Origin: Actinomycetota bacterium
GTDB lineage: Bacteria > Actinomycetota > Thermoleophilia > Gaiellales > Gaiellaceae
NCBI GenBank assembly: GCA_019234175.1
Contig: JAFALP010000004.1
Location: 1 to 8,464 of the forward strand
Direction of reading: 5' to 3'
DNA length: 8,464 nucleotides
The position numbers were made by a program, and so were the translations under genes. Position 1 is the first letter of the stretch; every line of letters starts with the position of its first letter. Shown in pieces: positions 1 through 5,379 of the stretch. Below the pieces are notes generated by a model. That model saw only the letters and a program-made list of their open reading frames with translations, was not told the origin of the DNA and made no database searches.

Positions 1-662
1 TCACCCGCGCGATGCCGAAAACGCAGTCCGCGCTGCTCGAGGCGATGGCGGAGCGCCAGGTCACGATCGAAGGGACGACGCGGACGCTGCCCGAGCCGTT
101 CCTCGTCATCGCGACCGAGAACCCGATCGAGCAGGAGGGGACGTTCCCGCTGCCGGAGGCGCAGCTCGACCGCTTCTCCATCCGCACCGCGCTCGGGTAC
201 CCCGCCGAGCGCGAGGAGGTCTCCATCGTCCTCGACCAGCGCCACGGCCATCCGATCGCGACCCTGAAGCCGGTCGTATCCGTCGACGACGTGACGGAGA
301 TCCAGGCCGCCGTCGAGGACGTCTACGTCGACGACCTGCTGACGAAGTGGATCGTCGACCTCGTCCGTGCGACGCGCAGCGTCGAGGGCGTGGCCGTCGG
401 CGCCTCCGTGCGCGGCAGCCTGACGCTCGAGCGGACGGCGCGCGCGTGGGCGCTGCTGCACGGGCGCACGCACGTCGTGCCGGGCGACGTCGACTCCCTG
501 TTCCTGCCGGTGATCAGCCATCGCATCCTCTTCACGGCGGCGTTCGTCGCCGAGACGCGGAGCCGGGGGAGGGCGGAGGCCGAGCGGCTGATCAAGGAGC
601 GGTGCCTCGCGCTCGCTCCGCCGCCGTCGCCGGACTGGAACCCGGAACCGCCGGGGCGCTGA
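1..662 (+). CDS. MoxR-family AAA+ ATPase, C-terminal part (5' end outside window)
   Basis: This is the end of a MoxR-type AAA+ ATPase, a cytoplasmic ATP-driven chaperone-like protein that usually acts on VWA-domain partners. The frame is open from base 3 (T-R-A-M-P-K-T-Q-S-A-L-L-E-A-M), which matches the family segment just after Walker B (normally ADEINRAxPKTQSALLEAM). The ATG at 12 is therefore internal and not a start. About 219 codons are visible, against roughly 320 residues for a full protein; Walker A and B lie upstream. Visible motifs are sensor 1 in ATENPIEQEGTFPLPEAQLDRF (Asn at 120-122), the arginine-finger segment ending LDRF (Arg at 171-173) and the sensor 2 region GASVRGSLTLERTARAWALL (Arg codon 411-413). 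In the family this last motif is usually GASPR; here Pro is Val. The stop TGA is at 660-662, 4 nt before the DUF58 start, so the two genes are co-transcribed. The tail is Pro-rich. Confidence 0.95.
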   Translation, partial: TRAMPKTQSALLEAMAERQVTIEGTTRTLPEPFLVIATENPIEQEGTFPLPEAQLDRFSIRTALGYPAEREEVSIVLDQRHGHPIATLKPVVSVDDVTEIQAAVEDVYVDDLLTKWIVDLVRATRSVEGVAVGASVRGSLTLERTARAWALLHGRTHVVPGDVDSLFLPVISHRILFTAAFVAETRSRGRAEAERLIKERCLALAPPPSPDWNPEPPGR

Positions 663-666
663 CGCC

Positions 667-1581
667 GTGCCTGCCGGCCGGCAGACGTTTCCGTTCATCC
701 CGAAGTACCGGCATCTCGTCGGGCTTCCGTTCGGCGGCATCGCCGGGCAGCGGCTGGGCGTCGGCAGCGACGTCATCGGCTCTCGTCCGTATCAGCCCGG
801 CGATCCCGTCTCGTCCATCGACTGGTACGCGTCCGCGCGCATCTCGTCCGCGCTCGGCCGCGACGAGTTCATCGTGCGCTCGAGCGCGGCCGACGAGGCG
901 CCGCGCGTCGTCGCCGTCGTCGACCGGCGCCCGGGGATGGGGATCTACGCGCCGCCGCTGCCGTGGCTGTCGAAGCCGGACGCGATCGTCGAGGCGACGT
1001 CGGCGATCGCGCTCAGCGCCGCCGCGTCCAACAGCGAGATCGGCTCGCTCGATCTCGCCGGGGGCGAGCCGGAGTGGCTTCCGCCTGCAACGCGCGACGC
1101 GGCGGCGATCGTGATCGACCGGCAGCGGGAGGCGCCGTTCGACGCGCCGGGCCTCGAGGAGGCGTTCGCCTTCCTCATCACGCGTCGCTCGCAGCTTCCG
1201 CCGGGGAGCTTCGTGTTCGTCCTGTCCGACTTCCTCGACGGGCCGTCCGAGGACGTGTGGCTGTCGGCCGGCGGCTACGGCTGGGATCTCATCCCGGTCG
1301 TCATCCAGGATCCCGTCTGGGAGCAGAGCTTCCCCGCGGTCGGATCGGTCGTCGTGCCGATCCGAGACGCTGCGTCGAGCCGCGTGCTGCCGCTGCGGCT
1401 CAGCCGGCGCGAGGCGGCCGCGCGCCGGAACGCGAACGAGCAGCGGCTCGCCGAGCTCGAGCGCCTGTTCGGCTCGCTCGATCTCGACTGGGTCCTGCTC
1501 GGCACCGCCGACCCGGAGGCGGTGGACCGCGCCTTCGGCACGTGGGCGGAGGAGAGGCGGCGGTGGCGACGCGCCGGCTGA
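667..1581 (+). CDS. DUF58 domain protein (MoxR partner, soluble VWA-like)
   Basis: A 304-residue DUF58 protein, the usual neighbour of MoxR ATPases. The family signature R-P-Y-Q-P-G-D is at residues 40-46, followed by IDWYASAR (51-58). The VWA-like core follows, with strand VVAVVD (81-86) and a second strand ending FVLSDFLD (184-191). No membrane segment is visible, unlike many DUF58 proteins that carry two N-terminal helices, so it is probably cytoplasmic. The usual D-x-S-x-S/M metal motif reads D86-R-R-P-G-M: Asp86 and the distal Asp188 are present, but both serine positions are Arg88 and Gly90. The C-terminal third is charged and probably helical (250-270). The start is GTG at 667, 4 nt after the moxR stop. 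It has no strong Shine-Dalgarno, which fits translational coupling. The end overlaps the next gene by 19 nt. The family is well recognised; its biochemical role is not established. Confidence 0.93.
   Translation: MPAGRQTFPFIPKYRHLVGLPFGGIAGQRLGVGSDVIGSRPYQPGDPVSSIDWYASARISSALGRDEFIVRSSAADEAPRVVAVVDRRPGMGIYAPPLPWLSKPDAIVEATSAIALSAAASNSEIGSLDLAGGEPEWLPPATRDAAAIVIDRQREAPFDAPGLEEAFAFLITRRSQLPPGSFVFVLSDFLDGPSEDVWLSAGGYGWDLIPVVIQDPVWEQSFPAVGSVVVPIRDAASSRVLPLRLSRREAAARRNANEQRLAELERLFGSLDLDWVLLGTADPEAVDRAFGTWAEERRRWRRAG
1548..1557 (+). promoter_or_regulatory. Ribosome binding site deciding the 1563 start
   Basis: GGAGGAGAGG lies 5 nt before the GTG at 1563, inside the end of the DUF58 gene. It is a near-ideal Shine-Dalgarno. 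It fixes the start of the BatD-like gene, whose frame is open far upstream. Confidence 0.75.
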
Positions 1582-2393
1582 TCGCCGTTCTCGCTGCCGC
1601 GGTCGTCGCCGCGGCGCTCGTCGTCCTGCTCGGGCACGACGTGCCGGGCGGAGGCGCGGCGCCGTCGAAGGCGCTGCTCGTGCGCGCGCAGCTGGCGCCG
1701 TCGGCAGTGGAGTTCGGCGACGAGGTGGTCGCGCGCGTCGTCGCCGTCGTCGACACGCGCACGGTCGACGTTCATCGCCTCGTCGTCGAGGACGATCTCG
1801 CGCCGCTGACCGAGCTGGGGGCGACGACGCGCGCCGTGACGCGGCGCGGCCCGCTCGCGACGGTGGTCGAGTCGACACCGGTCGCCTGCCTCGTGCAGCG
1901 GTGCGTGAACGATGCGGGGCAGGTCCGGCTGGCGCTGCGCGCGGTCCACGTCGTCACACCGGGCCGCGTCGCGACCGTCCACTTCCCGGTGTTGACGGTC
2001 CGCGGCCGGGCGAGCTCGTCCGACTCCTCGCTTCGCGCAGACGCGTCGCCGCCGTCGGTGACGTATCGCATCTCGCCGTCGACGCTCGGGCTCGTGCTCG
2101 ACGTCGTCGCCGCGCTCCTCGCCGCTGCAGGCGCGGCGCTCGTCGGCCGCGAGGTGGCACGCGTCGCCGCGCGCAGGCGGCGCGCGCCCGATCCGCTCGC
2201 GCGCGCGCTCGCCTTCGTCCGCGAGGCGGAGGAGCGGCCGCCGCCGGACCGCCGCCTCGCGCTCGAGCTGCTCGACCGGGCCCTGCACGGGTCGCGCGCG
2301 GGGGTCAGCGACCTCGCCTGGTCGAAGCCCGACCCGACGAGCGACGAGCTCGCCCGCATCGCCGACGAGCTCCAGGACGGCGACGGCGCGTGA
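1563..2393 (+). CDS. BatD-like membrane protein: signal anchor, one extracytoplasmic domain, TM helix, cytoplasmic tail
   Basis: A 276-residue protein without a firm family name. It has a hydrophobic N-terminal segment (residues 6-23) after Arg4-Arg5. An extracytoplasmic domain follows (about 35-170) and opens with VRAQLAPSAVEFGDEVVARV (40-59), the pattern that begins Ig-like domains of BatD proteins (V-x-A-x-L-x-P-x-x-V-x-x-G-D/E). Then come a second hydrophobic helix (about 174-194), an Arg-rich stop-transfer stretch (197-207) and a helical acidic tail (210-276) in the cytoplasm. Cys109 and Cys114 are the only cysteines and could form a disulfide outside. Its place between DUF58 and a VWA protein supports a BatD-like scaffold or partner role, though it is short: typical BatD proteins carry several such domains. 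The GTG start is chosen from the strong ribosome binding site at 1548-1557. The stop overlaps the next start as GTGA. The gene call is secure; the BatD relation is inferred from domain pattern and context. Confidence 0.85.
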   Translation: MATRRLIAVLAAAVVAAALVVLLGHDVPGGGAAPSKALLVRAQLAPSAVEFGDEVVARVVAVVDTRTVDVHRLVVEDDLAPLTELGATTRAVTRRGPLATVVESTPVACLVQRCVNDAGQVRLALRAVHVVTPGRVATVHFPVLTVRGRASSSDSSLRADASPPSVTYRISPSTLGLVLDVVAALLAAAGAALVGREVARVAARRRRAPDPLARALAFVREAEERPPPDRRLALELLDRALHGSRAGVSDLAWSKPDPTSDELARIADELQDGDGA

Positions 2394-3205
2394 GCGCGAT
2401 CCCGCTTTCCGAGACCGGCAGGCTGCGGCGGCCCATCCGGCGCACGCTCGCCGTCGAGATCGCCGTCGTCGCCGTCTCCGTCGCGATCGTCCTCGCGTTC
2501 GCGCTGTCGGCGCGGCGCCCGACGGTGAACGCCGTCGTGCCGCTTCCGCACGCGTCCACCGCGATCGTCGTGCTCGACGTGTCCGCCAGCATCTCCAGCG
2601 ACACGTTCTCGCGCATCGGGAACACGCTCGCGCAGTTGGCCGCGAGCCGAGGCCGCTACGGGCTCATCGTCTTCTCCGACCAGGCGTACGAGGCGCTGCC
2701 GCCGGGGACGCCGGCGGCGGACCTGCGCCCGTACGTCCGGTACTTCATCCTGCCGCGGCAGGTGCGGCCGGGCTTCCAGCCGACGTACCCGAACAATCCG
2801 TGGGCGACGACGTTCACCGCCGGCACGAACATCTCCGCCGGCATGGCCCTCGCGCGCAGCGTCGCGCTCGGCGGCGTGAAACGGCCCGTCGTCATCCTCA
2901 TCAGCGACCTCGACGACGATCCGGGCGACGTCCCGCGCCTCGCGTCCGTCCTCGAGCAGTACCGGCGCAACGCCATCCCGGTGCGCGTCGTCGCGCTGAA
3001 CCCGACGCCGGCCGACCAGGAGTTGTTCGCGCGGCTGCTCGGGCCGAATGCGCCCATCGCCCAGGGATCGCTGCCGAACGGGACGCCTGCCGTGCACACG
3101 ACGGCGCCATTCCCGTGGCTGCTCGTCGCGCTCGGCCTCGCTCTTGCCGCGCTGCTCGCCGCCTTCGAGGCGTGGGCGCCGGCGCTCTCGTGGAGGCAGG
3201 CATGA
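2390..3205 (+). CDS. Membrane-anchored VWA domain protein (first of two, BatA/B-like)
   Basis: A 271-residue von Willebrand factor A protein. A basic cytoplasmic N-terminus of about 18 residues leads into a membrane helix (20-40). The VWA domain follows (about 57-225), then a second membrane helix (242-258) and a short end. The metal-ion-dependent adhesion site looks complete: D63-V-S65-A-S67, Thr146 in AGTNIS, and Asp173 in LISDLDDD. The protein should therefore bind a divalent metal and a partner through it. The VWA core resembles the BatA/BatB group, but it has only one helix before the domain, with a cytoplasmic lead, instead of the usual two. The loop before Thr146 is long and rich in Pro, Tyr and Asn (130-140). 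The GTG start at 2390 shares GTGA with the stop of the previous gene. An AGGA at 2374-2377 is the only, rather distant, ribosome binding site, so translation is probably coupled. The stop shares ATGA with the next gene. Confidence 0.92.
   Translation: MSAIPLSETGRLRRPIRRTLAVEIAVVAVSVAIVLAFALSARRPTVNAVVPLPHASTAIVVLDVSASISSDTFSRIGNTLAQLAASRGRYGLIVFSDQAYEALPPGTPAADLRPYVRYFILPRQVRPGFQPTYPNNPWATTFTAGTNISAGMALARSVALGGVKRPVVILISDLDDDPGDVPRLASVLEQYRRNAIPVRVVALNPTPADQELFARLLGPNAPIAQGSLPNGTPAVHTTAPFPWLLVALGLALAALLAAFEAWAPALSWRQA
3192..3196 (+). promoter_or_regulatory. Ribosome binding site for the TPR-like gene
   Basis: GGAGG lies 5 nt before the ATG at 3202. It supports re-initiation at the ATGA overlap. 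Confidence 0.7.
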
Positions 3206-3816
3206 GGACCGCCCGCATCGGCCTCGCCGTCGTGCTCGTCGGCACCGCGGTCGTCGTCGCGCTGCTCGCCGCCGACGTGCGCGGCTGGCCGAAGGCGATG
3301 GCGAGCGGCGACGCCGTCTACGACGCGACCCCGTTGAGCGCGACCTGGACACCCTCCACGCGGCTGCCGTCGTCGTTGTCGCGCGGCCTGCTCGGAGTGC
3401 AGGACGACCTGGCCATGCGGCACGCGCTGCAGCTCTACCGTGCGAACGTCGGCGTGCGCGCGCGGCTCGACGACGCGGTGCAGGTCGAGGCGGCGCGGGG
3501 AACTGCGGAGGCGGAGCTCTCCGCCGTCGCGCGCGGCTCGGATGCGGCTCGGGACTCGCAGGCGGAGACGCTGCTCGGCGTCCTCGCGTTCGGCGACTAC
3601 TCGCAGGGGCAGCAGACGAGCCAGGCGGACGAGGCGGTGTCGGCGTTCACCGACGCGGTCAGGCTCGACCCGGGCAACGCGATCGCGAAGTTCGACCTCG
3701 AGGTGCTCCTGCGCCAGCTGATCGCGCACGGGTCGACGGTCGGCTCGCAGGCAGGCGCCGGCTTCGGGCCCGGCAAGCACGGCGCCGCCGGCGGCGTCGC
3801 CGGAAGGGGCTACTGA
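3202..3816 (+). CDS. Small membrane-anchored TPR-like protein (BatC-like position)
   Basis: A 204-residue protein with a short basic N-terminus and one membrane helix (about 7-24). An extracytoplasmic helical region follows. Residues about 67-131 are predicted to be helical with Ala/Arg/Leu spacing, and 143-171 read as a TPR unit (DEAVSAFTDAVRLDPGNAIA, then KFDLEVLLRQ), including the typical D-P-G-N turn between helices. The C-terminus (182-204) is Gly/Ala-rich, with G-x-G and lysine/histidine residues, and looks disordered. In Bat clusters a TPR protein (BatC) sits next to the VWA proteins and contributes a protein-binding surface; the same role is inferred here. Only one clear TPR unit is visible, so it may be a minimal or divergent member. 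The ATG start is supported by GGAGG 5 nt upstream and an ATGA overlap with the VWA gene. Its own stop overlaps the next gene, probably as CTGA. Confidence 0.88.
   Translation: MRTARIGLAVVLVGTAVVVALLAADVRGWPKAMASGDAVYDATPLSATWTPSTRLPSSLSRGLLGVQDDLAMRHALQLYRANVGVRARLDDAVQVEAARGTAEAELSAVARGSDAARDSQAETLLGVLAFGDYSQGQQTSQADEAVSAFTDAVRLDPGNAIAKFDLEVLLRQLIAHGSTVGSQAGAGFGPGKHGAAGGVAGRGY
3802..3807 (+). promoter_or_regulatory. Ribosome binding site supporting a CTG start at 3813
   Basis: GGAAGG ends 5 nt before the CTG at 3813, and no ATG, GTG or TTG is in frame nearby. It supports starting the second VWA gene at the CTGA junction. Confidence 0.5.
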
Positions 3817-4808
3817 CGGGCGTCGTCGCCGGCATCACGTTCCTCACGCCGTCGGCCGCGCTCGTGGCGATCGCGGCCGTGCTGCCGGCGGCCGCGTTCG
3901 CGCTCTCCGGCGTGCGCCTGCGTCGCGTGCTCGCGGTGCTGAAGCTGCAGCCGCCGCGCGGCGGGCTCGACCTGCTCGCGCTCGCCTCGCTCGCGACGGC
4001 CGTCGGTCTCCTCGGCCTCGCCGCCGCGCAGCCCGCGCTCGCGCGCAGCGTCCAGCAACAGGAGCGCACCGACGTGCAGGTGCTCTTCGTCGTCGACATC
4101 TCCGGCTCGATGGCGGCGGCCGCGACGCCCGAGTCGCCGACGCGTCTCGATCGCGCCATCGTCGACGCCGAGAAGCTGCGTGCCGCCATCCCGAACGTCG
4201 AGGCCGGCGTCGCCACGCTCACCGACCGCGTCCTCCCCAGTCTCCTTCCGGTCCCGGATCTTCCCGCCTTCGACGCGACGCTCGAGCGGTCGCTGGGGAT
4301 CGAGGCGCCGCCGCCGGAGACGAGCGCGGTCACCGCCACGAGCTACACCGCGCTCGCGCAGCTCTCGACCGGGAACTACTTCACCGCGCCGAACCGGGTC
4401 GCCGTCGTGCTCACCGACGGCGAGAGCGCGACGTTCAGCGCCGCCGACGTCGCGCGTGCGCTCGCGCACGCCCCCGGCGTCTCGCTCATCACCGTCCGCG
4501 TCTGGGGAGCGGACGAGTCGATCTACCTGCGCGGGGGCCGCATCGACCCGGGCTACCGGCCGGACCCGCAGGGCGCGGCGACGCTGCGCGAGCTCGCCGA
4601 CGCCACGGGCGGATCGACGTTCGAGGAGTCGCAGCTCGGCCGGGCGGCGGCGGCGCTACGCCAGCGCGTCGGCAGCGGGCCGACGGAGCGCACGACGGCG
4701 GTCGAGCGCAGCGCGGTTCCGATCGCGCCCTACGTCGCGCTCGTCGCCCTCGTCCCGCTCGCCGTCCTCGCCCTCAGGCGCGTACGCAGGTTCCGGGCCA
4801 AGGCCTAG
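3813..4808 (+). CDS. VWA domain membrane protein, BatA/BatB-like (probable CTG start)
   Basis: From CTG at 3813 this is a 331-residue VWA protein with the BatA/BatB layout. Two N-terminal membrane helices (about 11-32 and 52-73) come first, then a VWA domain (about 87-285) and a C-terminal membrane helix (304-322) followed by a basic tail. Metal-site residues are present: D95-I-S97-G-S99, Thr179 in SYTAL and Asp202 in LTDGE. The N-terminal ITFLTPSAALV matches the F-L-x-P opening typical of these proteins, so the start should precede base 3840. The only candidate start there is CTG at 3813, sharing CTGA with the previous stop and preceded by GGAAGG. GTG at 3864 is the first conventional start but would remove that segment and half of the first helix. 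It is probably a partner of the MoxR ATPase and the other cluster proteins at the membrane. Its 3' end (4656-4808) is covered on the other strand by the MarR reading frame. Confidence 0.9.
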   Translation: MTGVVAGITFLTPSAALVAIAAVLPAAAFALSGVRLRRVLAVLKLQPPRGGLDLLALASLATAVGLLGLAAAQPALARSVQQQERTDVQVLFVVDISGSMAAAATPESPTRLDRAIVDAEKLRAAIPNVEAGVATLTDRVLPSLLPVPDLPAFDATLERSLGIEAPPPETSAVTATSYTALAQLSTGNYFTAPNRVAVVLTDGESATFSAADVARALAHAPGVSLITVRVWGADESIYLRGGRIDPGYRPDPQGAATLRELADATGGSTFEESQLGRAAAALRQRVGSGPTERTTAVERSAVPIAPYVALVALVPLAVLALRRVRRFRAKA

Positions 4809-5273
4809 GCCGGCCTCGACCCGCTCGAGCAGGCACGCGAACTCGGCGAGGTCGCCGCCGAGCTGTGAGAAGAAGAGCTCGCGCAATCCGTCCACGTGCA
4901 GCGCCGCCGCCTCCTCGAAGAGGTCGAAGCCCTTCCGCGTGAGGATCGTGTATCTCCCGCGCAGGTCCTCGTCCGCCTCGCAGCGGGTGACGTAGCCGTC
5001 GCGCTCCAGCCGGTCGACGAGCCGGGTGACGCCGCTCCGCGTGAACACGAGGTGGTCGGCGATGTCGGTCATGCGCATGCGGTTCCCGGGCTCGGCCGCG
5101 AGGACCCATAGGACCTCGATCGAACTCACGCCGATGCCGAGATCGCGGCGCAGATCGTCGTCGAGCCGCCGCGTCAACGCGGCGTGGACCCGGATGAACG
5201 AGCGCCACGTGTCCCGCTCCACGGGCGAGAGCAGCGGCCGATGTTTCATCGTGCCCGCCATCGTCTGGCTCAC
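4656..5273 (-). CDS. MarR-family transcriptional regulator with antisense-encoded C-terminal extension
   Basis: A 205-residue frame whose first ~155 residues form a typical MarR repressor: a dimerisation helix (18-45), then a winged helix (50-115). SSIEVLWVLA leads to the helix MTDIADHL, the recognition helix T78-R-S-G-V-T-R-L-V-D-R-L and the wing D101-E-D-L-R-G-R-Y. A long C-terminal helix (115-152) completes the fold. MarR proteins bind DNA as dimers and are usually released by small ligands or oxidants; the ligand here is unknown. The GTG start at 5273 is preceded by AGGGGAAGGAA (AGGGG 6 nt away). An in-frame ATG at 5261 is the alternative. MarR proteins are usually about 140-160 residues. 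Here no stop occurs at the end of the fold, and residues 156-205, highly charged (many E, D, R), are antisense to the end of the VWA gene, with TAG at 4658-4656. The gene is divergent from the quinoprotein gene, which it may control. Confidence 0.9.
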   Translation of the reverse strand: MSQTMAGTMKHRPLLSPVERDTWRSFIRVHAALTRRLDDDLRRDLGIGVSSIEVLWVLAAEPGNRMRMTDIADHLVFTRSGVTRLVDRLERDGYVTRCEADEDLRGRYTILTRKGFDLFEEAAALHVDGLRELFFSQLGGDLAEFACLLERVEAGLGLGPEPAYAPEGEDGERDEGDERDVGRDRNRAALDRRRALRRPAADALA

Positions 5274-5284
5274 TTCCTTCCCCT
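5274..5284 (-). promoter_or_regulatory. Ribosome binding site of the MarR gene
   Basis: Read on the minus strand this is AGGGGAAGGAA directly before GTG. AGGGG leaves a 6-nt spacer to GTG at 5273. The inner AAGGAA would serve the alternative ATG at 5261 with a 12-nt spacer. It favours the GTG start. Confidence 0.6.
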
Positions 5285-5310
5285 GACGCCGATCATGTCG
5301 CCGCTCGACA

Positions 5311-5339
5311 AACGTAACGCATCTGGGCTAGACGGACAA
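5311..5339 (-). promoter_or_regulatory. Candidate promoter of the MarR gene
   Basis: On the minus strand TTGTCC (5339-5334) and TACGTT (5316-5311) are separated by 17 nt. The -35 matches 4 of 6 consensus bases. The -10 matches 3 of 6, including the first T, the second A and the last T. Transcription would start near 5304, giving a leader of about 30 nt with the ribosome binding site. The match is weak and other arrangements are possible. Confidence 0.3.
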
Positions 5340-5358
5340 TGCTTGACATGCAAAGTAT
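5339..5358 (+). promoter_or_regulatory. Candidate MarR operator (imperfect 20-bp palindrome)
   Basis: ATGCTTGACATGCAAAGTAT is a dyad in which 7 of 10 base pairs of the two half-sites match (A-T, T-A, C-G, T-A, T-A, C-G, A-T around a central CATG). Length and shape fit MarR-family operators. It overlaps the -35 of the quinoprotein promoter and touches the -35 of the candidate MarR promoter, so a bound dimer could block both. A weaker dyad (GTTgtATtgAAC, 5366-5377) covers the -10 region, with its centre 23 bp away. Confidence 0.45.
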
Positions 5359-5373
5359 CTCGGTGGTTGTATT
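5343..5373 (+). promoter_or_regulatory. Candidate promoter of the quinoprotein gene, giving a leaderless mRNA
   Basis: TTGACA (5343-5348) is a perfect -35 hexamer. The likely -10 is TGTATT (5368-5373, 4 of 6, spacer 19) or TTGTAT (5367-5372, 3 of 6, spacer 18). The GTG start codon at 5380 begins 6-7 nt after the -10, where transcription should start. No Shine-Dalgarno precedes it. Leaderless mRNAs are common in Actinobacteria, so this is plausible, but the -10 is imperfect. Confidence 0.5.
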
Positions 5374-5379
5374 GAACAC

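Noticed and set aside
12..14. ATG at 12 as the start of the MoxR gene
   Set aside because: It lies inside the conserved segment after Walker B (R-A-M-P-K-T-Q). The true start is upstream of the window.
963..1562. Upstream extension of the BatD-like reading frame
   Set aside because: The frame is open to 963 but overlaps the DUF58 gene completely. The strong ribosome binding site at 1548-1557 and the signal-anchor sequence place the start at 1563.
592..1878. Long minus-strand open frame (428 codons) rich in Arg and Ala
   Set aside because: It is antisense to the DUF58 and BatD-like genes. The composition is that of a GC-rich shadow frame, with no domain pattern, and it conflicts with strongly supported genes.
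1772..3352. Minus-strand open frame of 526 codons across the BatD-like and first VWA genes
   Set aside because: Stops are rare in this base composition. The translation is low-complexity Arg/Ser/Ala with no recognisable motif, and the opposite strand encodes clear VWA motifs.
4802..4811. GGCCTAGGCC palindrome as a transcription terminator
   Set aside because: The stem is only 5 bp with no loop and no T-run, and the site is inside coding sequence on the minus strand. It is noted only for its effect on stop codons.
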